A model generated the notes under the pieces. That model had not been told where the DNA came from and did not search any database. It was given only the letters and a program-made list of their open reading frames with translations. A stretch of DNA of 64,000 nt from NCBI RefSeq assembly GCF_012295615.1, contig NZ_CP051183.1, positions 2,631,001-2,695,000 of the forward strand, written 5' to 3'. Positions 1 to 8,159 of this stretch are shown here, one piece after another. The stretch comes from Bermanella marisrubri (GTDB lineage: Bacteria > Pseudomonadota > Gammaproteobacteria > Pseudomonadales > Oceanobacteraceae). A program made the translations under genes and the position numbers. The stretch's first letter is position 1, and the number at the start of each line of letters is the position of its first letter.

Positions 1-148
1 GCAATGATTGTATCTGCTGCCAAGTATGACGAATAAGTTTGACATGAAGCTTAACCGACTGTTCAGGGCTCAACACCGGTTGCATACGCGTTTTGACGTG
101 GCCTAGTTTAGGCTGCTTTGCGAACTGTAAAACTAAAGCTTTTTTCAT
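1..148 (-). CDS. TIGR04282-type glycosyltransferase (DUF2064), N-terminal part only
   Basis: Only the first 49 codons are inside the window. The translation starts MKKALVLQFAKQPKLG and continues with HVKTRMQP, which matches the amino end of the TIGR04282/DUF2064 glycosyltransferases found in arsenosugar clusters (a FAK.P..G.VKTR pattern for nucleotide-sugar binding). The ATG overlaps the TGA of the preceding gene as ATGA, so the two are probably translationally coupled. The coupling to a TIGR04283 protein and ArsS supports the same pathway. The rest of the gene lies beyond the left edge, so integrity cannot be judged. Confidence 0.8.
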   Translation of the reverse strand, partial: MKKALVLQFAKQPKLGHVKTRMQPVLSPEQSVKLHVKLIRHTWQQIQSL

Positions 149-864
149 GAACGATATTCTTTCGCTAATATTTCAGGGGATTTTCCCAACCAATATAAAA
201 AACGTAATTTCCACATCAGAAAAATGGTTCTAATTATACCTTTTTGTTGCCAACGTCGGGCAGACGTTACGATGGGAGTCTGAATACAAGCAGGTTTGGA
301 GTATCTCTTTAATCGTTTGCTGATGTCGATATCTTCCATAAGCGGGATATCAGAATAACCACCCAAGGTTTTGAAAACAGATTGGCGGATAAATATACAT
401 TGATCGCCCGTAGCGATGCCGGTCAATCTGGAGCGCCAGTTCATAAAAAAAGCAATCATAAGAAACGGCCAACGCTTATCATCAAAACGAACATTGAACC
501 GTCCCCATTTGTAGCCGGTCGAATCGGATATGGATTGCTTGATATGCTTGGGCCGTAGATCGGTATCAGCATGTAGAAAGAAAATCCACGCCCCCTTTGC
601 CTCAAGGGCACCTGCGTTCATTTGTTTGGCTCGACCCGCCTGAGATGCGATAACATGGAACTCTTCGCTTAATAGAGCGCGGGTTTTGTCGTGACTACCG
701 CCATCGACAATAATGATGTCTTCGGTAATTTCTGATTGAAGTAAACGCAAACGGTTAATGAGCTGCTGTACTTGCTGTTCTTCATTGAGAACCGGTACAA
801 CCACTGATACGTTGTACAAATTGTGGTGAGAATGAGCATCCAATTCCATGGGGGGTGATTCCAC
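145..864 (-). CDS. TIGR04283 family arsenosugar biosynthesis glycosyltransferase
   Basis: This 239-residue GT-A fold glycosyltransferase of family 2 has the nucleotide-sugar motif VVVPVLNEE near residue 22, then DIIIVDGGSHDKT, and FLHADTDLRP (the DxD metal site). Members of TIGR04283 are found beside ArsS and are thought to modify the arsinoyl sugar; this substrate assignment comes from genome context, not sequence. The GTG start at 864 is chosen because AAGG lies seven bases upstream, while the internal ATG five codons later lacks a Shine-Dalgarno. It lies nine bases downstream of arsS and overlaps the next gene by four bases, so it is the middle gene of an operon read on the minus strand. 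Confidence 0.85.
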   Translation of the reverse strand: MESPPMELDAHSHHNLYNVSVVVPVLNEEQQVQQLINRLRLLQSEITEDIIIVDGGSHDKTRALLSEEFHVIASQAGRAKQMNAGALEAKGAWIFFLHADTDLRPKHIKQSISDSTGYKWGRFNVRFDDKRWPFLMIAFFMNWRSRLTGIATGDQCIFIRQSVFKTLGGYSDIPLMEDIDISKRLKRYSKPACIQTPIVTSARRWQQKGIIRTIFLMWKLRFLYWLGKSPEILAKEYRS

Positions 865-873
865 TTTAAAACC

Positions 874-1836
874 TTAGCTTAGCGCGCCACCACAAGAACT
901 TCCTGCACCAGCAGTACAACCAAAGCAATGTCCTGCCACTTTAATCTGCTCTCCATCCAAATCATCGTTCACAAGATCAGCAATATGACGTCGTTGCCCC
1001 TTATCACTTTCGCAAGGCATATCCAACATTTGGTTAAAATCACAATCGTATAAATTACCTTGATAATCCACACTAATGGTATTGCGACACATAACGGTTT
1101 CTAGGTTGGCGTCTTGATGGTTATCTAATAATAGCTGCATGTAATCATTAAACTGACCTTTAGAGATCAACATGCTGCCAAAGCGACTGATGGGCATATT
1201 GGTAATGGTATATAAATCATTAAAATCGATATCCCAATCTTGCTTGAGTCGCTCTTGATAATCCGCTTTTAGTTTTTCTTGAGCGGGCGGCAAAAACGCA
1301 CCACCAGGATTGTAAACTAGATTCAACTCCAAGCCTGAATCAGATTTGCCATAGCCCAAAGCGTTTAATTTATGTAAGCCCGCGATGCTACCATCAAATA
1401 CACCCTTGCCGCGCTGTGCGTCTACATTCTCTTGTGTGTAGCAAGGAAGCGAGGCGACAACCACCACTTTCTGGTCGGCCAAAAACTGAGCTAGATCCTC
1501 GTAACCCGGTTCCATCAAAATTGTGATATTGCAGCGATCAATCACCTCGACATCCAACTTGCGAGCCTCAGTGACCAAATAACGAAAGTGAGGATTCATT
1601 TCAGGTGCCCCACCAGTTAGATCAAGTGTCTTTACATCACGCGCTTTGATCACATCCAAAATGATATCAATGGTTTCTTTGTCCATTAATTCGGTACGAC
1701 GAGGACCCGCGTTCACATGACAATGAGTACAACTTAGATTACACAGATATCCAAGGTTTACTTGTAAGATATCGAGCGGACGACGCTGAATAGCGGGGAA
1801 TTCTCTGGCAATCAGCAAATCTTTAGTATCAAGCAT
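874..1836 (-). CDS. arsS: Arsenosugar biosynthesis radical SAM protein ArsS
   Basis: A 320-residue radical SAM enzyme. The iron-sulfur motif CX3CX2C is at C32, C36 and C39 (LCNLSCTHCH), followed by a glycine-rich DLTGGAPEMNP SAM-contact segment. The C-terminus is the Cys-rich extension typical of this family, with C304, C307 and C315 in CFGCTAGAGSSCGG. ArsS forms the dimethylarsinoyl-5'-deoxyadenosine type precursor of arsenosugars from SAM and a methylated arsenical. An ArsM methyltransferase would be expected elsewhere but is not seen in the window. It is the first gene of the arsenosugar operon, as the next upstream feature is a tRNA on the other strand. Confidence 0.93.
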   Translation of the reverse strand: MLDTKDLLIAREFPAIQRRPLDILQVNLGYLCNLSCTHCHVNAGPRRTELMDKETIDIILDVIKARDVKTLDLTGGAPEMNPHFRYLVTEARKLDVEVIDRCNITILMEPGYEDLAQFLADQKVVVVASLPCYTQENVDAQRGKGVFDGSIAGLHKLNALGYGKSDSGLELNLVYNPGGAFLPPAQEKLKADYQERLKQDWDIDFNDLYTITNMPISRFGSMLISKGQFNDYMQLLLDNHQDANLETVMCRNTISVDYQGNLYDCDFNQMLDMPCESDKGQRRHIADLVNDDLDGEQIKVAGHCFGCTAGAGSSCGGALS

Positions 1837-1979
1837 TAAACTCTCACAATCATAAATTTGGGTGCATTTTTATTATAGTGGACGCTATTGATACGACATT
1901 CTTACACAATCGGCTTACATCATCACACCCTAATTGTCTAAAATATCTGCGATTTCCATGGAATAAGCCACTGATTCCA

Positions 1980-2007
1980 TTGAGATTTTTTTTCGAGGCG
2001 ATAAACT
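1980..2007 (+). promoter_or_regulatory. Probable sigma-70 promoter of the tRNA-Arg gene
   Basis: TTGAGA (1980-1985) and TAAACT (2002-2007) are separated by 16 bases and lie ten bases before the mature tRNA 5' end, a normal arrangement for a tRNA promoter. This is inferred from sequence only. Confidence 0.5.
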
Positions 2008-2016
2008 ATAGACGCT

Positions 2017-2092
2017 CTCCCCATAGTTTAACCGGATAAAACTGCCGCCTCCTAAGCGGCTGCTCCAGGTTCGAGTCCTGGTGGGGAGACCA
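2017..2092 (+). tRNA. tRNA-Arg (anticodon CCU)
   Basis: The 76-base cloverleaf folds fully. The acceptor CTCCCCA pairs with TGGGGAG, followed by discriminator A and an encoded CCA. The D stem is GTTT/AAAC, the anticodon stem GCCGC/GCGGC with loop CTCCTAA (anticodon CCT), and the T arm is CCAGG-TTCGAGT-CCTGG. The variable loop is four bases. The organisation matches the minor AGG-decoding tRNA-Arg of Enterobacteria. Its 3' half is duplicated in degenerate form just downstream. Confidence 0.95.
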
Positions 2093-2266
2093 CACTTCTA
2101 GCAATATCCTTCATGATAAAACTGCGCCCTCTACACAGTGACTAAGCGGCAGCTTTGAGTCCTGGTGGGGAGACCACACTTCTAGCAATATCCTTCATGA
2201 TAAAACTGCGCCCTCTACACAGTGACTAAGCGGCAGCTTTGAGTCCTGGTGGGGAGACCACACTTC
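2087..2266 (+). repeat. Tandem 84-bp duplications of the tRNA-Arg 3' region
   Basis: Starting with the last bases of the tRNA (AGACCACACTTCT), an 84-base unit is repeated perfectly twice (2087-2170 and 2171-2254), and a third copy begins at 2255 and stops after about 12 bases. Each unit ends in GAGTCCTGGTGGGGAGACCA, the tRNA T arm and acceptor. It also holds a recognisable but broken anticodon arm (GATAAAACTGC...CTAAGCGGC). The copies cannot fold as functional tRNAs because the 5' acceptor strand and the anticodon loop are lost. They look like slippage or recombination products of the tRNA 3' half. Confidence 0.9.
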
Positions 2267-2317
2267 TGGACCCTCCACTAAGTAACTAAGCTGATTGGAG
2301 TGGTAAAGTAAGAGACT

Positions 2318-2884
2318 CTAAGGTACTTGTCGATATGCTCGATTGAAATCCAAAGTAATCGGGCGAGCATAGCATTTTGTTGTCTCTTCAAACTCGCGCA
2401 CTTGGCCATTTAAAATATCCACATCTAGTGTTGTTATCTCGTAATATTCACCTTCACAGGTTTCAACCAAATTTGCATTGCCAAAATACAATTCATCATC
2501 TTTAACATAAACAATATCCAATATCTTTACGATATTGCCGTCAGCATTCTCAAAACTAAAGTCGATTGTTTTAGCGCTCACCCCGCTATTTACAATCACA
2601 CTCCGCTCGCTTGAATAAGTGCCAATAGTTCGTATAGTCTCGCGTTCACCGCTACCCATCCTGACTTCTTGAGTTTTCACATAATTAGTACCCTTAAATT
2701 CCCATGAGTAGCTTACTAATGTGCCATTTTCGACAAACTCGTCTGACTGCCACTCACCTTGAATCCGCTCGTTTTCTATATTTTTAGCGAATGGATTTGG
2801 CGTATCCCCACTAGTCGAATCCGCTATACAGCCACTCAAAACAATGGCATTGGTCGCGATTATTAGAAGGATTAATTTTTTCAT
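2318..2884 (-). CDS. Hypothetical lipoprotein
   Basis: 188 residues. The N-terminus is a lipoprotein signal: a hydrophobic core (LILLIIATNAIVL) followed by the lipobox LSGC with the lipidated cysteine at residue 19. The mature part begins ADSTSGDTPNP and is mostly polar and beta-rich (WQSDEFVENGTLVSYSWEFKG). I do not recognise the family. The pattern of an EWQ-like strand followed by 'GTYSSERS' is reminiscent of small lipocalin-like lipoproteins, but that is a guess. It stands alone between the tRNA repeats and an acetyltransferase gene. Confidence 0.75.
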   Translation of the reverse strand: MKKLILLIIATNAIVLSGCIADSTSGDTPNPFAKNIENERIQGEWQSDEFVENGTLVSYSWEFKGTNYVKTQEVRMGSGERETIRTIGTYSSERSVIVNSGVSAKTIDFSFENADGNIVKILDIVYVKDDELYFGNANLVETCEGEYYEITTLDVDILNGQVREFEETTKCYARPITLDFNRAYRQVP

Positions 2885-3078
2885 TTTTATAATATAAATT
2901 TCTTTGAATTGTTTTTATGAGAATAGCGAATAATGTCAAAGACGTCCGAGTACTAGTCGAAATTTTGGGTCATCAAGACTAGAGAGTGCACAAGTCGGAA
3001 GATGCACCTTTAATCTTAAACCAGTATTCTCTCCATGCTGTAATTGATAAGCGATACACCTTCTCGCTTGATCTCATT

Positions 3079-3492
3079 TTATGCAATTAGTTGGAACCCT
3101 CTTTTCTCGAAAAAGGGTTTGGCTAACATTGATGCTTCAACATAAAGACGCGCCATATTCGATGCCTTGGCGATGCTAAAGATATGATCAAACAATAAAC
3201 TCGCAACGCCCTGCCCTTGAAAGCGAGGATGTGTGTACAAGCAATCGATATGACCATCAGATTCTAGCTCGATAAAACCTGATAATTGATGATCTATGAA
3301 AGCCAAGTAGGGCCGCTTAATATTTAGTCTCTGCTGCCAAAATTTGTAATCGATCGGTTTTGGAGCCCAAGCATGCTTTTGTTGATCTGAATAAGCTTCA
3401 GGGTTGATGCTATGAACAGCCACATAAAAGAGCTCCGCAATTTCTCGCGAACTATCTTCAGTGTACGGCTGGATGGTGACGGTATGCTTCAT
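3079..3492 (-). CDS. GNAT family N-acetyltransferase
   Basis: A 137-residue GNAT protein. The C-terminal half carries the acetyl-CoA binding motif A (HPRFQGQGVASLLFDHI, the R/Q-x-x-G-x-G/A pattern) followed by LYVEASMLAKPFFEKRGF, the usual ending of small GNAT enzymes. The N-terminal SREIAELFYVAVHSIN stretch matches YafP-like members. The substrate cannot be told from sequence. It lies 17 bases downstream of the small gene at 3510-3728, so the two may be cotranscribed. Confidence 0.88.
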   Translation of the reverse strand: MKHTVTIQPYTEDSSREIAELFYVAVHSINPEAYSDQQKHAWAPKPIDYKFWQQRLNIKRPYLAFIDHQLSGFIELESDGHIDCLYTHPRFQGQGVASLLFDHIFSIAKASNMARLYVEASMLAKPFFEKRGFQLIA

Positions 3493-3509
3493 ATGACGAT
3501 ATAGAAAGG

Positions 3510-3728
3510 CTAGAGACCAGACTGCACCATTTCCTTTATCTTGATGGCTTTTTCAAAGTGATCTAACCGGTGAGTTTCTATCCACCATTTAGCGGCTTCC
3601 ATCAATACTTCGGGTTGATCATTTTTATTCTTAAAAAATGCATAAAACGAGAGACCAACATTGGCCCCCTTTTGTTGTATCTTGCGGTCACAAACCTCAA
3701 TGATCTTGTCCCTTAATTCTTGTCTCAA
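3510..3728 (-). CDS. Small conserved protein (DUF6500-like)
   Basis: 72 residues, starting at TTG with AAGGATA upstream. Sequence features are ELRDKIIEVCDRKI, GANVGLSFYAFFKNKND and a C-terminal WW.ETHRLDHFEKAIKIKEM. I associate this pattern with DUF6500, a small family of unknown role; the assignment is from memory and not certain. There is no signal peptide or membrane segment. It precedes the GNAT gene in the same direction. Confidence 0.7.
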   Translation of the reverse strand: MRQELRDKIIEVCDRKIQQKGANVGLSFYAFFKNKNDQPEVLMEAAKWWIETHRLDHFEKAIKIKEMVQSGL

Positions 3729-3976
3729 TGGCCTATCCTTTTGTCTTAATCAACAGCTTATCCAGCATTCTGACTGTATTAACCGCCTATTATAAACACT
3801 ATTAATAATACTGTATAAGCAATACATTCGCCTATCTGACCTAATCCTTATGGCTTAATGACGATCATTATTCAACCAACCATACTGAGTTAAGCGTTTT
3901 GCTTCATGGCTCGTCGTGCAGTTTCTTGATGAAGTAAACATGCACAAATAAATAAAGAATAATAGGAAGGCCCGAT

Positions 3977-5086
3977 ATGCAGAAGACACTCCGTTTGATT
4001 GCAGTAATGATATTCGCTTGTGGTATGTTCATACCCGCGATGGCCAATGCGGCTCTGGACTATGGCTTGTATTGGTTTGATGGTAACAATAATTCCGTGA
4101 AAGCGGTTGAAGCCAACGGCAAAGTTAACAAAGTCCAGCGTTCATTCTACGACCCTAAAAAACCTACCATAGTGCATTTTCACGGTTGGCAGCCTGCCTC
4201 TGGAATTCTTGGACGTGAAGACTTCAACTTTAAAGGCATCATTACTTCACGCGCTTGGAAGGAAAAGGGTTGGAACATTGCCTATTTCTACTGGGACCAA
4301 TTCGCTAATGAATTGGAAGTGAAGCACGCAGAAGCAAAAATGTGGAGCACCAACGGCCCGCGAGGTATGCGCTACAAAAAAAGCGATGGTAGCTATAGCA
4401 CTCAGAATGCGCCCAATAAATCTATTGGTCAGATTGCTTTTGAGCAAGTAACAGCGGCGCTCGCAGATAACTCATCGAACTATTTACGTTTATCAGGCCA
4501 CTCGTTAGGTAGCCAGTTGGCGACCATTGTTGCGGGTAAAATTAGCGATGCCGTAACGTCAGGTTCAATCTCTGCCAATGTTATGGTTGATCGTCTAGAG
4601 TTGCTGGACCCCTTCTTCTCTAAATATGGCAAAAGCTATTTAGGTGATGCTAATGGGGATGGTTATGACGACTGGACAGGCGAACATGTTCGCTGGACTG
4701 TACAGACTCTTATTAATCGCCATGACATCCCAGTAACCGGTTACTATTCGAGTAACATTAATGATCTATGGATCGGCGATAAGAATAATGGCCTACGTTC
4801 AATGATCGCAGAAATGTGGCACCGCTATTGGTACCTTGTGGATGAAGTAAACAAACACAATCATGTTGTGCCCAACTACTTCCGTTCAATGGCTTCTGCA
4901 CCACCAGAAGAAGTGACGATCAACTGGTGGGGACGCCGTTCACAAACAGGCAATGTAGCAGCCAGTGCGTCAACCAGTGACAGTCGTGTAAAAGCCATGA
5001 TGGGGAATACGTATTACTGGGATCAGGTAGAGGGTCGTTACACATCTGACCCTGCGGATGATCAGTTCGAGATTAAAAGGTACTAA
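3977..5086 (+). CDS. Secreted lipase-like alpha/beta hydrolase
   Basis: 369 residues with a Sec signal peptide ending near residue 25 (PAMANA). The core resembles pancreatic-lipase/hydrolase folds: the strand PTIVHFHGWQ (oxyanion region) and the nucleophile elbow GHSLG at residues 174-178 with Ser176. LDPFF then provides the likely Asp and later HRYWY or HNH provides a His. Residues 223-232 (GDANGDGYDD) form a DxNxDG-type calcium-binding loop, unusual inside a lipase domain. AGGAAG precedes the ATG. It is a single-gene unit followed by a strong terminator. The substrate is unknown; phospholipase or triacylglycerol lipase are options. Confidence 0.75.
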   Translation: MQKTLRLIAVMIFACGMFIPAMANAALDYGLYWFDGNNNSVKAVEANGKVNKVQRSFYDPKKPTIVHFHGWQPASGILGREDFNFKGIITSRAWKEKGWNIAYFYWDQFANELEVKHAEAKMWSTNGPRGMRYKKSDGSYSTQNAPNKSIGQIAFEQVTAALADNSSNYLRLSGHSLGSQLATIVAGKISDAVTSGSISANVMVDRLELLDPFFSKYGKSYLGDANGDGYDDWTGEHVRWTVQTLINRHDIPVTGYYSSNINDLWIGDKNNGLRSMIAEMWHRYWYLVDEVNKHNHVVPNYFRSMASAPPEEVTINWWGRRSQTGNVAASASTSDSRVKAMMGNTYYWDQVEGRYTSDPADDQFEIKRY

Positions 5087-5100
5087 TCCCTAAACGTAAA

Positions 5101-5136
5101 AGCCCGCAGTACATTTTCAACTGCGGGCTTTTTTTA
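5101..5136. terminator. Rho-independent terminator between convergent genes
   Basis: A ten-base-pair GC-rich stem (AGCCCGCAGT at 5101-5110 with ACTGCGGGCT at 5120-5129) is followed by seven T on the plus strand. Four A precede the stem, so it may also act on the minus strand. It lies just after the lipase-like gene and before the end of the convergent kinase gene. Confidence 0.9.
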
Positions 5137-5143
5137 TAACTGT

Positions 5144-5632
5144 TTACTTGAGCACTTCATTCGATGTCAGCATTTTCTTTGCACCATTAAACCTGTCGTA
5201 AAAGGTTTGATGTGCATCATATGAGAACGTATCTTTTCGCTCTGTGTATTGAGCAATCCACTCGATGAGCATGCTTAAGTTGTCATCTTGCGCCTGCTTT
5301 GATTCATATTTATGGGGCTCCCAAGGTCTTGCTTTCGCATTTTTGATGCAATCCTCGATAGATAAGTTCATAAATACAATTTCAGTGGCTTGAGTTTCAA
5401 GTAACGTTAATAGATCAGTATAACAACCTTCTATCACCCACTCTTCGTTGTTATCAGTAAAGTGTTTAATTGCTTCAAAAGAGACATTAATATCTTCTCT
5501 TTCTGGTGGCGTTATCGGTTTCCAAGCCAGCGTATCTAAATCTAAGTGCGCTAAATTTTCGCTTTCACTTAGGTACTTAGCAAACGTAGACTTACCTGAA
5601 CCCGAGTTACCAAAAATTAAAATTCGTTTCAT
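5144..5632 (-). CDS. P-loop small-molecule kinase-like ATPase
   Basis: 162 residues with an N-terminal Walker A GNSGSGKST at residues 8-16 and the following LAHLDLDTLAWKP. This pattern is typical of the AAA_17/adenylate-kinase-like family sometimes annotated as FlaR or topology modulation protein. EWVIEGCY and IVFMNLS fit the Walker B and following strands. R-rich ARPWEPHKYESK resembles the lid of nucleoside kinases. The substrate is not known. The gene is convergent with the lipase-like gene across a terminator. Confidence 0.8.
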   Translation of the reverse strand: MKRILIFGNSGSGKSTFAKYLSESENLAHLDLDTLAWKPITPPEREDINVSFEAIKHFTDNNEEWVIEGCYTDLLTLLETQATEIVFMNLSIEDCIKNAKARPWEPHKYESKQAQDDNLSMLIEWIAQYTERKDTFSYDAHQTFYDRFNGAKKMLTSNEVLK

Positions 5633-5693
5633 CTATAAACCCGAAATATGTGTATCTATATATTTGACGCTAAGGTATTCGTACCAGCAATAG

Positions 5694-7001
5694 CTATATA
5701 TCGAAACATTTTGCTCTGGCATGTAAATCCTGCAAATCATTCTTTTCCGACAAGGTTTCCTTTCCGAGTCTCAAAGTCATATCAACATGTTTTTTAACAG
5801 CTTGGCGATGGTGCTTCGAAGAACAAAATTCATAAATGATACATAGCACCTCCATCAATCGAATGATGACAGCAGCGTTATGACTAGAGCATTGCCTGAT
5901 CTGATTAAAAGAAGCATCTAAAATGCCTTCAAAATCCAACGTATCGGCGACAATTCTTACTTTTTCTTTTTCATCTTTCATATAGGCCGATGGAAACTCA
6001 GCACTTGATAAATAACACATGGATGCTGTTAAGTTATTGATACAAGTGATTGCCGTATTAGGATCATTAACACCCGAGGACAGCGCCCTTAATGCAATCT
6101 CTACAATTTGATGAATTGAAAACTCCAAGTCTTGTTGAGCATTTTTAACGGCACCCACTACAAATTTCTGTAGAAGAACTCCTATTTCATCCTTTGAAAC
6201 TTGTTTATCACTGTATAAGGTCGCAAGCTCAACACCTTCAATCACATAGCCGCCAGGCCGATAGTGTAACTCCATTAATTCGTCATCTGCCTCCAGTTCA
6301 CATAAAAGTGAATCGTATTCAACGTACTGAAGATACCCACTCTTGGCCGCTAAAAGACTAGTTTTATACTTGTAATGCGATTTCATGACATCTAAATCGT
6401 ACGATTCATTAGATGATGGCTCTGCCTCATCGCTATTAGGAAATAACTTCCTTACTTGATTTGATAGCGCAGTCGATACGTCCGCAATAACCTTATCTGC
6501 CTGAATACTCGTCGCTATTCGATGAATAAACACAATTAGCATTAAAATATTAACAACTGTGAAGGCGATCGCCACCAAAATTGAAATTGAAGGTACAAAG
6601 GAACCGTCCTGAGTTTGTTCGATACTGTTTAGCACTAGCAATGAATAAAGGAAAGTAGAGACATATAAACCCAGCACAACTTGATTCAAGCGTACGTACA
6701 TGAACGTCTGAATTAATCTTGGCCCTAATTGATTACTCGCCAACGTCAAAGCAACCAAGGTCACAGAAAAAACCGTCCCCGCAACACTGATCATTGCGCC
6801 GGCAATGGTCGACAAAATAGTACGTGCTGAAGCGATATCGTTGACAAAAACAAGCTGTAAAACACCTTTTTCAACAATCATTACTTTTTGGTCAACATAG
6901 ATCAAAACAAACGCCAAAACCACGGACGTCACAAGAATCATCGAAGGAATAAACCAGAAGGTACCCTTTAATTCATTCCAGAAAAACACATTCTTTTTCA
7001 T
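5694..7001 (-). CDS. DUF2254 family membrane protein
   Basis: 435 residues. Four hydrophobic segments occupy about residues 12-35, 60-90, 105-125 and 135-160, followed by a cytoplasmic domain. The segment ALSSGVNDPNTAITCINNL is the family hallmark (ALS.G.NDP.TA). The gap with GYLQYVEYDSLL and PGGYVIEGVELATLYSD also matches DUF2254. The function of the family is not established. The gene is monocistronic, and lies directly beside the left end of the cassette array. Confidence 0.88.
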   Translation of the reverse strand: MKKNVFFWNELKGTFWFIPSMILVTSVVLAFVLIYVDQKVMIVEKGVLQLVFVNDIASARTILSTIAGAMISVAGTVFSVTLVALTLASNQLGPRLIQTFMYVRLNQVVLGLYVSTFLYSLLVLNSIEQTQDGSFVPSISILVAIAFTVVNILMLIVFIHRIATSIQADKVIADVSTALSNQVRKLFPNSDEAEPSSNESYDLDVMKSHYKYKTSLLAAKSGYLQYVEYDSLLCELEADDELMELHYRPGGYVIEGVELATLYSDKQVSKDEIGVLLQKFVVGAVKNAQQDLEFSIHQIVEIALRALSSGVNDPNTAITCINNLTASMCYLSSAEFPSAYMKDEKEKVRIVADTLDFEGILDASFNQIRQCSSHNAAVIIRLMEVLCIIYEFCSSKHHRQAVKKHVDMTLRLGKETLSEKNDLQDLHARAKCFDI

Positions 7002-7068
7002 AAATTTCGACCAACTTGTGAGTAAACAAAATAACCGTATAGTACATTACGTCTCGGTAATTAATACC

Positions 7069-7488
7069 CTAGGTATCTTGCTCGTGTAACCAAGGTGCAA
7101 AACTCAATCCGATGAGTACGCCCTCAGGACTGATAAACCGAGCGACTGTTTGCCCCCAAGGTTCGGTTCTAGTTTCATGAACAAATACTTGGTCGTTGGC
7201 TTTCATTTCTTCTACGGCAAGCCCTACGGCATCCGCGCTTGCAAGCTCGAACTCAATAGTTGCTGTTGGTTCTGGTATGTGACTTGGCCAATCATCTTGT
7301 CCGAAACAAGACTGCGCAGCCATTTTTAGAGGCCAAACACCAAAATGATTGGCTCCAGGAAATTTATCCATAAAGCGATAATCATCTTGATGCTCAAGTG
7401 GCAAGCCTAATATTTCCTGATACAAGGAAGCACTCTCATCAGGATGTTTGGTTATTGCGGCAAAACCAGAAATGCATTTAATATCCAT
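7069..7488 (-). CDS. VOC (glyoxalase/bleomycin resistance) superfamily protein
   Basis: The vicinal oxygen chelate fold is indicated by IKCISGFAAITKHPDESASLYQEILGL at the start (split over the start strand), ANHFGVWPL, and the closing TRFISPEGVLIGLSF-like end (ARFISPEGVLIGLSFAPW). The frame stays open up to a TTG at 7578, but the domain starts at the ATG at 7488, so the 139-residue form is preferred. No attC site follows it, so it is not clear whether it is the last cassette or chromosomal flank. The substrate is unknown; dioxygenase, glyoxalase and antibiotic-binding roles all occur in the superfamily. Confidence 0.75.
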   Translation of the reverse strand: MDIKCISGFAAITKHPDESASLYQEILGLPLEHQDDYRFMDKFPGANHFGVWPLKMAAQSCFGQDDWPSHIPEPTATIEFELASADAVGLAVEEMKANDQVFVHETRTEPWGQTVARFISPEGVLIGLSFAPWLHEQDT

Positions 7489-7567
7489 TGAAAACTCATT
7501 TTCGTGGTCAACAACGAGTAAAGCAAAGTCAGTCCCCGAGGGCAATGCCTTTGGTTTTTTTAGCTGA

Positions 7568-8089
7568 TTACCCGTCAATACTCTCTAATGTAGATACCCC
7601 ACCTTCAACATTTAAGCAGAAATAATGACCAGCCTTTTTACAAAATAGATTGACACTCCATTTATTTTCGATGTTCCCATTAAGTGGGACCGAAAAACCA
7701 TCAACAATAAAATGAGATTCCCATTCTTTTGGAAGCTCCTCACGAAACCATTCGAACCAACCTTCTTCAACACCTGAAACCACTATTGGAAACAGACGTT
7801 CTAAATTGGTTATGTACTTCTTTGAAAACTCTACTTCTTCAATTGTTGGTTCTGCATCACTCAGTGTTTCATAGTTATCTTCTGCGTGCAGACCAATAGT
7901 ACCGTTCGAGTATTTTGATATGAGATCATACTCTGCTTCCCATCGAGTATGCTCACCTTTTGGCCAAAGCCACAACCGAGAGAAGAAATCATGATCCGCT
8001 ACAACAACCTTTTCGCGGTTTCTGTTCTGGAACCAATAGAGCGCCCCAACGATAGTAGCGATAATTATTAATATGAGAATGAAGTTCAT
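7568..8089 (-). CDS. Hypothetical membrane-anchored protein
   Basis: 173 residues from the ATG at 8089. A single N-terminal membrane helix (NFILILIIIATIVGALYWF) is followed by a soluble, acidic, tryptophan-rich domain (FSRLWLWPKG, GVEEGWFEWFREELPKEW). I do not recognise the family. An in-frame ATG at 8113 is possible but lies against the attC core (8104-8109). The gene begins immediately after an attC site, as cassette genes do, and ends 80 bases before the start chosen for the VOC gene. Confidence 0.65.
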   Translation of the reverse strand: MNFILILIIIATIVGALYWFQNRNREKVVVADHDFFSRLWLWPKGEHTRWEAEYDLISKYSNGTIGLHAEDNYETLSDAEPTIEEVEFSKKYITNLERLFPIVVSGVEEGWFEWFREELPKEWESHFIVDGFSVPLNGNIENKWSVNLFCKKAGHYFCLNVEGGVSTLESIDG

Positions 8090-8103
8090 ATGTATTGTTC
8101 TGT

Positions 8104-8159
8104 TAACGCTCATGCTAAGCGGCGCAGTTTACTGCGTCCAAAGCTTGAGCGCCTTGTTA
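8104..8159 (-). other. attC recombination site of the 8157-8594 cassette
   Basis: Read on the minus strand it starts CTAACAAGGCGCTCA and ends TGAGCGTTAAC. R'' (CTAACAA) and R' (GCGTTAA) cores flank complementary L''/L' boxes (GCGCTCA/TGAGCG). A central hairpin GGACGCAG...CTGCGCC completes a 56-base imperfect palindrome. The layout is the same as the classical aadA attC. The site overlaps the stop codon of its gene. Confidence 0.88.

Noticed and set aside
7002-7068. Search for an attC after the VOC gene
   Set aside because: No R'/R'' cores or complementary arms were found, so the VOC gene and the 7568 gene are not asserted to be a complete cassette.
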